64,000 nt of DNA, from contig JAIMBH010000012.1 in the NCBI GenBank assembly GCA_023511485.1, positions 1 to 64,000 of the forward strand, given 5' to 3'. Shown one piece after another: positions 44,082 to 53,176 of this stretch; the first letter of the stretch is position 1; every line of letters begins with the position of its first letter. The translations under genes and the position numbers were made by a program. The stretch comes from Bacillota bacterium (GTDB lineage Bacteria > Actinomycetota > Aquicultoria > Aquicultorales > Aquicultoraceae). Under the pieces are notes generated by a model, which saw only the letters and a program-made list of their open reading frames with translations, had not been told where the DNA came from and did not search any database.

Positions 44082-45350
44082 ATGTTAACACCAGTTCCTG
44101 TTGGGACAAAATCGCTAAAAGATTATGAGAACATTGTTGATGAAGAAATTATCGAAAAGGTTCGACAGCTCGGTAAAGATATGAAGGGCGCAAGGATTCT
44201 AAACATCAACTCTACTGCCTTTGGTGGCGGAGTCGCCGAGTTGCTTTACACGCTCGTCCCCCTTATGAGAGATGTTGGACTTGAAGCCGATTGGCAGGTA
44301 ATCCCCGGCAGCGAGGATTTCTTTACTGTAACTAAGCTATTCCATAACGCTCTTCAGGGTATGGACTTAATCGCAACCCCTGAGATGATCGAAGCGTATT
44401 TAAAGCAAAACGAGCAAAATGCAGAGCAGTTTACAGGCGATTACGACGTTGTAATGGTGCATGACCCACAACCGGCGGCAATGCTTGCCTTCCTAGATGA
44501 TAAAGGAAAGAGGAGCGGCAAGTGGATTTGGCGATGCCATATCGACCTTACAGCAGCAAAATTATCTGTCTGGGAATTCTTAAAACCATACCTGGAGCTG
44601 TACGACGCTGCCGTCTTTACTATGCCGCAATACGTAAAAGAAGGTTTCCAGATGGAGAAGATTGCGATAGTGCCGCCGACAATCGATCCTTTGAGTCCAA
44701 AAAATATGGACATTAGCACTGAAACAATAAACAGCATCCTTGAAAGATATAATATAGACCCAAATCGACCAATTGCCACTCAGGTATCAAGATTCGACCC
44801 ATGGAAAGACCCGCTTGGGGTAATCGACGCCTACAGGATCGCAAAGAATGAGATTCCAGATTTACAGCTTCTCATGATTGCCTCCATGGCAACCGATGAC
44901 CCAGAAGGCATGCACTATTATGAAAAAACCTCAAGACATGCCGGCGGTGACCCAGACATTCATCTTCTCTCTAACCTCGAAGGCGTAGGTAACCTTGAAG
45001 TCAATGCCTTCCAGAGAGCATCCGATGTTATCATACAGAAGTCTACCCGAGAAGGATTTGGTCTTGTTGTAAGCGAGGCCCTATGGAAAGAAAAGCCGGT
45101 AATCGGTGGCGACGTTGGCGGAATTCCGCTTCAGGTTATAAACGGCCAAAATGGGTATCTTGTAAGCAACGTTTTTGACTGCGGTCAAAGATTAATCCAA
45201 TTGCTTAAAGATCCGCAGATGGCGCGTGAAATGGGTGCGTTCGGTAAAGAGCATGTGAGAAAGAATTTCTTAAGTCCAAGACAGCTGGCCGATTACATGG
45301 ACCTATTTAATTACCTGTATACGAGCGGCACCTTAAAGATTGTAGTATAA
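44082..45350 (+). CDS. treT: Trehalose glycosyltransferring synthase (TreT family)
   Basis: A 422-residue GT4 enzyme: ILNINSTAFGGGVAELLYTLVPLMRDVGLEADW at the N-terminus is the TreT signature, followed by VHDPQPAAMLAFL and WRCHIDL, QVSRFDPWKDPLGVIDAYR and a donor-site ESTREGFGLVVSEAL-type motif near residue 330. TreT makes trehalose directly from NDP-glucose and glucose, or the reverse. ATG at 44082 with ACAAGGAG about 9 nt upstream. The GT20 gene follows by 78 nt, so the two may be one operon. Confidence 0.9.
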   Translation: MLTPVPVGTKSLKDYENIVDEEIIEKVRQLGKDMKGARILNINSTAFGGGVAELLYTLVPLMRDVGLEADWQVIPGSEDFFTVTKLFHNALQGMDLIATPEMIEAYLKQNEQNAEQFTGDYDVVMVHDPQPAAMLAFLDDKGKRSGKWIWRCHIDLTAAKLSVWEFLKPYLELYDAAVFTMPQYVKEGFQMEKIAIVPPTIDPLSPKNMDISTETINSILERYNIDPNRPIATQVSRFDPWKDPLGVIDAYRIAKNEIPDLQLLMIASMATDDPEGMHYYEKTSRHAGGDPDIHLLSNLEGVGNLEVNAFQRASDVIIQKSTREGFGLVVSEALWKEKPVIGGDVGGIPLQVINGQNGYLVSNVFDCGQRLIQLLKDPQMAREMGAFGKEHVRKNFLSPRQLADYMDLFNYLYTSGTLKIVV

Positions 45351-45428
45351 TAGCATAAAGCGTAACGTCCGTAGCATAGCACGGTAACTCTAAAATTTAA
45401 TTAACGTCCAAGGCTATAATCTTAAGGA

Positions 45429-47000
45429 ATGGTCGACTTGCAAAGCAGTATTAGGGAACGAGGATCGCCAGGCCTTACGAAGCTTCTCAAAAATAGGCCT
45501 ATAATTATAGCGTCTAATCGCGGTCCGGTCGAATTCAGGCAAGACAATTCCGGCGACATAGAAATGAAAAGAGGAGGCGGAGGGCTCGTAACGGCTATGA
45601 CAGCCGTTAGCGAGGCGGCGCATGCAGTGTGGATATCGGCCGCAATGAATGATGTGGAGCGATCAATAGCGCAGGACAACTCGTTGATAGGCTTCCCCGA
45701 AGACAGCCCGCAATACCGTGTCAAGTTGGTTAATATACCAAAAGACGTATACAACAGTTATTATAACACCATAAGTAATCCCCTTCTTTGGTTTATTCAC
45801 CACTATATTTGGAATCTAACCGAGACCCCCTCATTTACTGCTGAGACTCATCAGGCCTGGAAAAATGGATATGTCGTTGCAAATAAGCTTTTTGCCGAAG
45901 CAGTGGCTAAAGAGAGCCTCAAACATGACAGCCCAATAATAATGCTTCAGGATTACCACCTATTTATTGCTGCTAAATATATAAGGGAGATCACAGACGA
46001 ACCATTTTTATTTCATTTTACACATATCCCCTGGCCGGAGCCGGATTACATGAGCATCCTGCCCTTCGATATACGGCAACAACTTCTAAAAGGAATGCTT
46101 GCAAATGATATGGTTGGCTTCCAGTCAAGACATTATGCAGGCAACTTCTTGCTCTGTTGTGAATCTTTGCTCGGCGCCCAGGTAAACTGGAGAAAAAGAA
46201 CTGTTGTCTGGCAGGGTCGTGAGGTTTACGTGCGCACCTATCCCATATCAATTGACCACGCCAACCTGCATAAGATGAGCGAAAGCAGTAAAGTGCTAAA
46301 GCTTGAGCAAAAACTGCTTGAAGAAAACGAGGGCATGAATTTGATCGTGCGCACCGACAGAAGCGACCCTTCGAAGAACATCGTCCGGGGATTTATGGCC
46401 TACGATGTTTTGCTCACCAAGCACCCAGAGCTAAAAGAAAAAGTTAAGTTCCTTGCGCTTCTGTATCCAACGCGTGAAAATATCCGGGAATACAAAAGGT
46501 ACCGCAGTGAGATAGAGGCAACCGTTGAGGCAATCAATAAGCGGCACAAAACCAAGAAGTGGACCCCTATCTATTTAAGACTTAAGGATAATTACCCTGA
46601 ATCAATTGCCGCACTTAAATGTTACGACGTATTGCTGGTCAACCCCATTTTTGATGGCATGAACCTTGTGGCAAAAGAAGGTCCCGCAATAAATACGCGC
46701 AACGGCGTTTTGGTTCTCTCACAGAACGCCGGTGCATCGTCTGAGCTTGGCAGCTCGAGCATTATCGTAAACCCCTTTGACATCGAAGAGACCGCCAACG
46801 CAATGTATCAGGCACTTACCATGAGCGACTCCGAAAAACAAATTCGCGCAAAATCTCTAAAAGAGGTTGTAGAACAAAACAACTCAATTAAGTGGCTGCA
46901 CTATCAGTTAAAAGATATCGTAAGTTTGGAGAAGAAACGTGTCAGTGTCAGGGTGTCAGGGGACGTTCCTGAAAAACTGAATAATTACATAACCACCTGA
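45429..47000 (+). CDS. otsA: Divergent GT20 (OtsA-like) trehalose-6-phosphate synthase family protein
   Basis: 523 residues. IIIASNRGPVEF and GGGGLVTAM near the start, MLQDYHLFIAAKYIRE, FTHIPWPEPDYMSILPFD and the donor-site VNPIFDGMNLVAKEG are clear OtsA-type landmarks; the loop RTDRSDPSKNIVRGF replaces the classical RLDYxKG segment. It should make trehalose-6-phosphate or a glucosylated relative; no OtsB or phosphatase domain is fused. AAGGA lies directly before the ATG, so a TTG three codons on is an alternative start. The last ~15 codons come from the transposon inverted repeat (46957 on), and the stop is inside the element. Confidence 0.85.
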   Translation: MVDLQSSIRERGSPGLTKLLKNRPIIIASNRGPVEFRQDNSGDIEMKRGGGGLVTAMTAVSEAAHAVWISAAMNDVERSIAQDNSLIGFPEDSPQYRVKLVNIPKDVYNSYYNTISNPLLWFIHHYIWNLTETPSFTAETHQAWKNGYVVANKLFAEAVAKESLKHDSPIIMLQDYHLFIAAKYIREITDEPFLFHFTHIPWPEPDYMSILPFDIRQQLLKGMLANDMVGFQSRHYAGNFLLCCESLLGAQVNWRKRTVVWQGREVYVRTYPISIDHANLHKMSESSKVLKLEQKLLEENEGMNLIVRTDRSDPSKNIVRGFMAYDVLLTKHPELKEKVKFLALLYPTRENIREYKRYRSEIEATVEAINKRHKTKKWTPIYLRLKDNYPESIAALKCYDVLLVNPIFDGMNLVAKEGPAINTRNGVLVLSQNAGASSELGSSSIIVNPFDIEETANAMYQALTMSDSEKQIRAKSLKEVVEQNNSIKWLHYQLKDIVSLEKKRVSVRVSGDVPEKLNNYITT

Positions 47001-48072
47001 TCATATATGTTATCTACTAACAATTTTAGCGTTTCATCCTCTTTAAAACGCACCCTTATGTTTTTTACAGCATGACTTACTAAGGAATCATCCCGTCCCA
47101 AAATATTAGCTATTTCACTACACTGAAAATCGCACATTTCTTTTGCTATATATATGAAGATGTACCGTGGCAGCACAACCGCTCTAGAACGTCCTTTGCT
47201 CAGAATATCAAGCTCCCCCAAACAAAAATGCTCAGCAACTTTCTCAAGAATGCTTTTTAGGCTTGGCCTTTTACAAGCTTTGAGCGCAGCCTTACATGTC
47301 TTTGCTTCATCAAGCCTTTGGCTTAAGTCTTCGATAAATTCATCATCACCTAGAAACCTTTCATGTTCTGTTATGTAAAGGTCTTCTTTGTTGCTACCAT
47401 TTATCCCGTCAAGCACAAAACAACCAAAAAGCTGCCTTGCTAAAAATGCCTTTTTAGAAAACATAGGCAAGACCAGTCTGGAGTCGACTAGCGTCCCTTT
47501 TGTATTTTGTAGGTAGTTGCTGTGGCTACTCCAAGGGTAACTTTGTGGCACATCAACGATGCCCGCTCTTACTGGGTTTAGATGGATATATCGGATTAGC
47601 TTAAGAAGATATCTGTCCGCATCGCATATGATCGATTTATATCGGCCCTGAAACACATGCCCTACCCTATTGTACTTTCGATTGTAATAACTTGCATATG
47701 AGGTTTGAACAATCCTCATGATATGCGATAGCGAACATGTCTTAGTACTGAGCAACAAGTGGACATGATTTGGCATAAGACAATAACTGTAGAGATAAAA
47801 CTCGTAACTCTCTTTAGTTGTTCTAAGCTTTTTTATGTAATACTTGTAGTCTTCATGTTCATGAAAGATCTCTTGTTTGTTATTGCCTCTCGCTATTACA
47901 TGATAAAGCGCGCCCGGATATTCTGCCCTTGGCCCTCGCGGCATCTGACCCTCCTACTAATAAGAACGATTGCCTTTTAGAGGATATTAACACAACTGCG
48001 CTTTTGTGCCTATAGTTATCGATGCTTCCATTGGCAGATGAAAGTTTTTCAGTTTTTCAGGAACGTCCCCTG
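46957..48072. mobile_element. REP-associated transposable element with 25-bp perfect inverted repeats
   Basis: The outer ends are identical 25-nt inverted repeats: CAGGGGACGTTCCTGAAAAA plus CTGAA at 46957-46981 and its reverse complement at 48048-48072. Between them lies one Y1-type transposase gene on the minus strand. AGGGGACGTTCCT resembles REP-type palindromes flanking RAYT genes in many bacteria. The left repeat is inside the end of the GT20 gene. Confidence 0.85.
46985..47944 (-). CDS. REP-associated tyrosine transposase (RAYT) with DnaA-C-like C-terminus
   Basis: 319 residues. The N-terminal Y1 transposase domain (about 1-150) has the family start MPRGPRAEYPGALYHVIARG, HUH motif PNHVHLLL and the tyrosine-containing region following MRIVQTSYASYYNRK. 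Residues ~215-319 resemble the DnaA C-terminal (helix-turn-helix) domain (IAKEMCDFQCSEIANILGRDDSLVSHAVKNI), a known fusion in this family. It lies inside the element with 25-bp inverted repeats. Reading frame intact, so the element may be active or recently arrived. Stop codon lies 15 nt inside the GT20 gene, convergent. Confidence 0.92.
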   Translation of the reverse strand: MPRGPRAEYPGALYHVIARGNNKQEIFHEHEDYKYYIKKLRTTKESYEFYLYSYCLMPNHVHLLLSTKTCSLSHIMRIVQTSYASYYNRKYNRVGHVFQGRYKSIICDADRYLLKLIRYIHLNPVRAGIVDVPQSYPWSSHSNYLQNTKGTLVDSRLVLPMFSKKAFLARQLFGCFVLDGINGSNKEDLYITEHERFLGDDEFIEDLSQRLDEAKTCKAALKACKRPSLKSILEKVAEHFCLGELDILSKGRSRAVVLPRYIFIYIAKEMCDFQCSEIANILGRDDSLVSHAVKNIRVRFKEDETLKLLVDNIYDQVVM

Positions 48073-48162
48073 TGTTTGAATCAAAATATTGCCTTCTGAT
48101 ATGATTAAACGTGTTAAATAATTGGTAGATGTTTCAGGCGACGACTATCCCGGGAGGTTAGT

Positions 48163-48957
48163 ATGGATTTTGGATTAAAAAATAGACTCTCAAGAATCAT
48201 CAAACCCGAAACAGGCAAGACTGTAATGCTTGCGGTTGACCACGGATACTTCCAGGGGCCTACCACTGGTTTAAGAGATCTTAAAAGCACCGTCACACCC
48301 CTTATCCCCCATGCAGATTGCCTGTTTATTACAAGAGGTATGCTAAGAACAAGCGTTGATCCAACAAACGATATTCCAATCTGCCTTAGAGTCTCGGGTG
48401 GCCCTAGCATACTTGGGGAATTGTCAAATGAAGATATCACAACGTCAATGGAAGAAGCTATAAGGCTTAATGCCTCAGGGGTTGGAATGTCTATTTTTGT
48501 TGGCGCACCCAACGAGGATAGAACAATATCTAATCTTGGCAGGTTGGTAAACGAGGCAGAGCGATACGGTATGCCCGTTCTTGCTATAACAGCGGTCGGC
48601 AGAGACATGGCCAGAGACGCGAGGTATCTTGCGCTTGCCTGCAGAATCGCCGCCGAGATAGGAGCGCACTTTGTAAAAACATACTATTGTGAGGAGTTTT
48701 ACAAAGTGGTTGAAAGTTGCCCGGTCCCAATTGTTATGGCTGGCGGCAAGAAGATGCCGGAAAGAGATGCCTTGCAAATGACGTTTAATGCCATAAGTGA
48801 AGGTGCTTCCGGCGTTGATATGGGAAGAAATATCTTCCAGAGCGATAGTCCGATTGGCATGATGAAAGCAATAAGAGCGATAGTTCATAACGGCACATCG
48901 GTTGATGAGGCATTTGATATCTATCAAAGCTCAAAAAAGCAGCCGGCTGAAGTATAA
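48163..48957 (+). CDS. LsrF-like class I aldolase/thiolase
   Basis: A 264-residue TIM-barrel protein of the DeoC/LacD/FbaB type, closest to LsrF (3-hydroxy-5-phosphonooxypentane-2,4-dione thiolase): MLAVDHGYFQGPTTGL near residue 24, GVGMSIFVGAPNE, FVKTYYCEEFYKVVE (the Schiff-base Lys region) and PIVMAGGKKMPERDAL. GGGAGGT precedes the ATG. The Zn-dehydrogenase gene follows within 17 nt. No other autoinducer-2 gene is near, so a role in sugar-phosphate or aldol metabolism is equally likely. Confidence 0.85.
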   Translation: MDFGLKNRLSRIIKPETGKTVMLAVDHGYFQGPTTGLRDLKSTVTPLIPHADCLFITRGMLRTSVDPTNDIPICLRVSGGPSILGELSNEDITTSMEEAIRLNASGVGMSIFVGAPNEDRTISNLGRLVNEAERYGMPVLAITAVGRDMARDARYLALACRIAAEIGAHFVKTYYCEEFYKVVESCPVPIVMAGGKKMPERDALQMTFNAISEGASGVDMGRNIFQSDSPIGMMKAIRAIVHNGTSVDEAFDIYQSSKKQPAEV

Positions 48958-48973
48958 ATTAAACAGTTGAACC

Positions 48974-49990
48974 GTGAAAGTAGCTGTCTATTACAATAAC
49001 AACGATATAAGGATTGAAGAGCGTCCTGTCCCCACAGTTTCTCCAGGAGAAATACTGGTCAGGATGGAGGCATGCGGTATCTGTGGTACAGATACGATGG
49101 AGTGGTACAGGATAAAAAAAGCGCCTCGCGTGCTTGGTCATGAGATGGCCGGTGAAATTGTAGAAGTTGGAGAGGGCGTAGATGGATTTAAGAGGGGCGA
49201 CCGGGTATTTGTATCGCATCATGTTCCATGCTATCAATGCAATTATTGCGTCGCCGGCAATCACACAGCGTGCGAGCTGCTACATACCGGCAATTATGAA
49301 CCCGGGGGATTTTCTGAGTTTATAAGGGTCCCTGCAGAAAACGTAAAATACGGCACACTTCTCCTTCCCCCCGAAATTACATATTCCGATGCAACCATGA
49401 TTGAGCCACTAGGCTGTGTCATCAGAGGCCAAAGGATTGTTAACCTGGGAAAAGACCAGTCTGTTTTAATAATAGGCTCAGGAATCTCAGGTCTTTTGCA
49501 TATTCAGCTTGCTAAACTTAAAGGTGCAAGAGTCATAGCAACCGATATCAATGAATACAGGTTGGGAAAGGCAATGGAGTTTGGCGCTGATCATGCAATC
49601 AACGCCGACAAATACTCTATAGATGAATTAAAAACCATTAATGGCGGCAGGTTGGCCGACATTGTTATAGTCTGCGCAGGCGCAGAAAAAGCAGTTATCG
49701 ATGCCTTTTCTTCTATTGATAGAAACGGAAAAATATTATTTTTTGCCATACCCAGCACAGATATGGCGCTTCCATTTACAAGGTTTTGGAGAGATGAAGT
49801 AACGGTAACGTTTTCATACGGCGCAGCCCCAGAAGACCTTAAAGAGGCGCTTAAGTTAATCAAAAGCGGCAAGATAAATGCAAGGAAGATGGTGACACAC
49901 AAAATTCCCCTTTCTGAGATAGTAAAAGGGTTCAAGTTAGCGCTGAGCGGAAAAGACTCTCTTAAGGTTGTAATAATTCCCGATAATTAA
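48974..49990 (+). CDS. Zinc-dependent medium-chain alcohol dehydrogenase
   Basis: 338 residues. Catalytic zinc ligands ACGICGTD (Cys37) and LGHEMAGEIVEVGEGV, structural zinc region with CYQCNYCVAGNHTAC, and a NAD-binding Rossmann motif IIGSGISGLLHIQLAKLKGA. It resembles sorbitol or threonine dehydrogenases; substrate not defined. Start is GTG at 48974, 16 nt after the aldolase stop, which makes the pair an operon for oxidation and cleavage of a polyol or sugar derivative. Confidence 0.9.
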   Translation: MKVAVYYNNNDIRIEERPVPTVSPGEILVRMEACGICGTDTMEWYRIKKAPRVLGHEMAGEIVEVGEGVDGFKRGDRVFVSHHVPCYQCNYCVAGNHTACELLHTGNYEPGGFSEFIRVPAENVKYGTLLLPPEITYSDATMIEPLGCVIRGQRIVNLGKDQSVLIIGSGISGLLHIQLAKLKGARVIATDINEYRLGKAMEFGADHAINADKYSIDELKTINGGRLADIVIVCAGAEKAVIDAFSSIDRNGKILFFAIPSTDMALPFTRFWRDEVTVTFSYGAAPEDLKEALKLIKSGKINARKMVTHKIPLSEIVKGFKLALSGKDSLKVVIIPDN

Positions 49991-50021
49991 CACCCTGATA
50001 CACCCCTCTGTACATTCACCT

Positions 50022-51611
50022 TTAATTAAGGCTGTTATATCTATCTACCTGAGCATTTACTGCACGGCGCTTTGCCTCGTAGACGTCACGTTGAGCCTGG
50101 TATGCACCTACTTTTTTATTATAAGCCGCAACCTTTGCGTTGTAAGTCTCAACCATACTATTATACTTTGCAATCGCACCCTCATCGTAAGTTGCTTTCG
50201 CTTCTGCTTCTAACTGCTTAAGATTGCCATTAAGCTGACCCAACTCTGCCTTCAAAAATTCCAGCTCAGAATAAGAGGCATCAAGCTGCTTTTTCAGCTG
50301 ATCTAACTCTGCTTTCCCGCCATTTATCTGCGAGAGCAACTTGCTTAGATACGCTGCCCTGCTTGAGTCTACTTCCATTGAGAAGTCTATATTTACCGAG
50401 GTGCCCCAATATTTATACATGTAAATATCTGAGCCACCCAGCACCTCGTCGTTTCGCACATCGGTCAGGTAGACATAAAGCGGCCTTAGCCTGTCAAAAC
50501 TTGCGGCTTTTGTATCTCCCCATGTGGGGTCGAAAGGAACCCAGCCATACGGCCTTATATAGGCCTCGGCCCAAGCGTGGCCTTTTGATATTTTCTTATG
50601 GCCAGTCGGTGCATTTCCTCCCGTCGGGACTCCCTGCTGCTCTGAAGGCAAACCTCCCTCGGTAGGGATGCCACCCACGTATTTTGCGGGGATTCCCTTT
50701 GCCCTGCAGAGCGCCACAAAGACATCGGCATATTCAACACAGACGCCCTTTTTTGCCAGGATTGCGGCAGATGCACCTAGCGTTCTTCCGTTTGCCGCAT
50801 TTGCCTTTTCATAATCGTAGGAGAGGGTTTGTAAATCAAAATCATAGATATTTCTTACAATACTAATATCGTCTTGCCCTTGTATTTGCTCCGAAGCGGC
50901 TTTTATAACTGGGTTGCTCAAGTCGATATACTCCTCCTCTTTTAAGTACATCTCGCCAGCCGAATCCGTAGAAGCAGAGCCGCTTGGATTACTTTTTGCA
51001 GTGGAAAGGTCGTACCTAAAGAGCTTTATTCGCGACTCAATACGAATATCAACAGTATCTTTGAGGTCATCGATAATAAATTCAGCGTACCTGTTATTCC
51101 CCAAATCAAACACTCTGGAAGGCTTTACGGAAAATTGCGTACTTAAAACTTGTTGCTTGCTCTCTAACGTTTTTGGTATTAAGGTGACTAACACAAACTT
51201 TGGCTTCATTCCAAGGCCAAGCCGATTGACAATACTTGGATTTTCCTTTAAGGGCACGACCCTATAATTAACTGCCAGAGTTATAAGGTCAGTGTTAGCC
51301 GCCTGTGCAGGATCGAAAGTGCCCGGGTCATTTGATTGCTCGCTAGCCAAGTCAACTAGCTTTGGAATTCCCCGGCCCGGAAAGTTATGTTTAAGCACAT
51401 CCTCTTCTTGGGCCACTGAGGTTATCGGTTTCAGCACTTCTTTAGCCTGAGTGGATATACTTTGCATGCCATTAGGTGAACAACTGACGGTAAACAATAA
51501 CATCCCAGCAGCAACAGCAATCGCCGTAACCTTGCCAGGAGCAGCATTAACTTTAAGCAGCATACTGCGAAAAAGTTGATAAACAGTAGTTTTAATATTA
51601 AGAGGCCTCAT
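50022..51611 (-). CDS. Transglutaminase-like lipoprotein with coiled-coil tail
   Basis: 529 residues. A signal sequence ends in the lipobox LFTVSC, with lipidated Cys44. The transglutaminase core (about 270-390) has the triad regions GVCVEYADVFVALCRAKGIPA (Cys), GHAWAEAYI (His) and PFDPTWGD (Asp). The C-terminal 110 residues form a long coiled coil (KLLSQINGGKAELDQLKKQ and on) rich in Ala, Tyr and Lys. It should be anchored outside the membrane, perhaps as a protease or cross-linking enzyme. No neighbour indicates its target. Confidence 0.85.
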   Translation of the reverse strand: MRPLNIKTTVYQLFRSMLLKVNAAPGKVTAIAVAAGMLLFTVSCSPNGMQSISTQAKEVLKPITSVAQEEDVLKHNFPGRGIPKLVDLASEQSNDPGTFDPAQAANTDLITLAVNYRVVPLKENPSIVNRLGLGMKPKFVLVTLIPKTLESKQQVLSTQFSVKPSRVFDLGNNRYAEFIIDDLKDTVDIRIESRIKLFRYDLSTAKSNPSGSASTDSAGEMYLKEEEYIDLSNPVIKAASEQIQGQDDISIVRNIYDFDLQTLSYDYEKANAANGRTLGASAAILAKKGVCVEYADVFVALCRAKGIPAKYVGGIPTEGGLPSEQQGVPTGGNAPTGHKKISKGHAWAEAYIRPYGWVPFDPTWGDTKAASFDRLRPLYVYLTDVRNDEVLGGSDIYMYKYWGTSVNIDFSMEVDSSRAAYLSKLLSQINGGKAELDQLKKQLDASYSELEFLKAELGQLNGNLKQLEAEAKATYDEGAIAKYNSMVETYNAKVAAYNKKVGAYQAQRDVYEAKRRAVNAQVDRYNSLN

Positions 51612-51656
51612 GGAAATTAGTATATCATTATCTAGACTGACTATGCCTATTAATCT

Positions 51657-51854
51657 TTAGTATTGCTTGTCGTAGTTCGGCCACTGCGCAAATGCGATAT
51701 ATAGCAGACCGACAATGTTAACTACCGGAAAAAATTGTGTTACTGCTATTACCGGTGGCAGGCCTACCCTCGAAGATATCTTCCATACTGCCACTGCCGG
51801 TAGTACTATTAGCATAAGTATTAAGATAACTTCAACCAAGCCTATACCTGCCAT
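51657..51854 (-). CDS. Small membrane protein
   Basis: 65 residues from the ATG at 51854, which has GGGGGAG upstream. Two hydrophobic segments (LVEVILILMLIVLPAVAVWKI and IAVTQFFPVVNIVGLLYIAF) flank a short polar loop, and a KQY tail ends it. No family recognised, though such short proteins are often annotated as phospholipase-D nuclease N-terminal-like or small inner-membrane proteins. Probably real because of the ribosome site. Confidence 0.6.
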   Translation of the reverse strand: MAGIGLVEVILILMLIVLPAVAVWKISSRVGLPPVIAVTQFFPVVNIVGLLYIAFAQWPNYDKQY

Positions 51855-51973
51855 TAGCTCCCCCTTTGTCACAAATAACGCATTTATGGTATGTGAATAC
51901 CTATTTTCTAATTCGCTAATTATACAGATACTCCCTGCTAATATCTATGTTTAATTGGTAAATAGGCTAACGA

Positions 51974-52936
51974 TTACCCAACAACATCAAAATCGTGGCC
52001 TATACCACCCCGCTTGGCTTTCTCAAAAAGAATTTTTGCTGTTGCAATATCCTGAATGGCAAGTCCGGTCGAGTCGAAAACAGTTATTTCATCGCCCGTT
52101 CTGCCTTTTTTGACACCCGTTATTATTTCGCCCAGCGTAGAGTAAATATCGCTTGCAGAAAACTGCCCTCTCTTTACCGCCATATTGATTTCGCCGCTAT
52201 GTACAGCCTGCGCTATATCATCAACAATAACCCTGGCCTCTTTTAATATTCTCGGGTCTAATTCTTGCTTTCCGGGTGCGTCGGCACCAATTGCATTGAT
52301 ATGGGCACCAGGTTTTATCCACTCCCGTCTGACGATAAACTCCCGTGCAGGAGTGGTCGTGCAGACTATGTCGCAAGCTGCGGCTTCTTCAATCTCCGCC
52401 TTTACTATCGGCTGATTCTTAAAACTTTCCTTTAACAACTCAACCTCATCATCACGCAAGCTCCAGGCGTATATTTTATCGAAAGCAAAGATATTCAAAA
52501 GCGCAGTCAGCTGTGCTTTGGCCTGAGCACCTGCACCAACCAAGCCAAGCGTTTTTGAATCCGCTCTTGCAAGATATTTTGCGGCAACGCCACCAGCAGC
52601 GCCCGTCCTGAAGTTTGTAATCTGTGTTGCATCCATAATAGCAAGCGGGAATCCTGTTTCAGGGTCGTTTAAGGCCAGCATCGCCATTACCGTTGGTAAG
52701 CCTTTTCCAGGGTTGTCCGGATAAACGCTCACCCACTTTAAACCGGCCGTATTATTGACAAACGCAGGCATAGCACGAAAATCGCCGTTATACTGCTTAA
52801 GATCCAGATATAGCTTTGGAGGCATTGTTGCTTTACCCAGGCCATATTCACGAAACGCAGTTTCTACCGCCTCAAGCACATCCGGCATATTAATTATCTT
52901 TGATATATCAGAGGCTGTGAGCAGGCGTGTCTTCAA
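51974..52936 (-). CDS. Ornithine cyclodeaminase/alanine dehydrogenase family protein
   Basis: About 320 residues from the TTG at 52936, which has GGAGG 5 nt upstream; an ATG at 52990 would add 18 residues without a ribosome site. The NAD-binding segment LGLVGAGAQAKAQLTALL is near the middle, with PDNPGKGLPTVMAMLALND and DATQITNFRTGAAGGVAAKYLA upstream. These are family marks of the OCD/mu-crystallin group, which includes alanine dehydrogenases and cyclodeaminases; the reaction cannot be told apart from the sequence. Transcribed alone. Confidence 0.85.
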   Translation of the reverse strand: MKTRLLTASDISKIINMPDVLEAVETAFREYGLGKATMPPKLYLDLKQYNGDFRAMPAFVNNTAGLKWVSVYPDNPGKGLPTVMAMLALNDPETGFPLAIMDATQITNFRTGAAGGVAAKYLARADSKTLGLVGAGAQAKAQLTALLNIFAFDKIYAWSLRDDEVELLKESFKNQPIVKAEIEEAAACDIVCTTTPAREFIVRREWIKPGAHINAIGADAPGKQELDPRILKEARVIVDDIAQAVHSGEINMAVKRGQFSASDIYSTLGEIITGVKKGRTGDEITVFDSTGLAIQDIATAKILFEKAKRGGIGHDFDVVG

Positions 52937-53104
52937 TTTAACCTCCACTTTATAAAAACCCTCCTGTATACTTATCGGCATCTGTAACAAATATTATTAC
53001 ATAGTACATAGGCTACCCTTAGCATTCCCAAGCAAGTAATCTCTGAATCATTTACATCCTTTGTGATATGGATCTAGGGCGTGTACGAAGTCCATAAGCG
53101 CCAA

Positions 53105-53162
53105 AGTGCCAAAGTCAGAGAATAAGAACATTGTTGCTGTCGCTCATTAAGACTTTGGCACT
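53105..53162. repeat. 12-bp inverted repeat after the U32 gene
   Basis: AGTGCCAAAGTC (53105-53116) and its complement GACTTTGGCACT (53151-53162), with a 34-nt loop, lie just past the stop of the U32 gene. It may end that transcript. Confidence 0.6.
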
Positions 53163-53176
53163 TTTCCTGCACTTAT

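Noticed and set aside
46940-46960. Short GTGTCA tandem units as part of a CRISPR or minisatellite
   Set aside because: Only three imperfect 6-7 nt units beside the transposon end; no spacers or cas genes.
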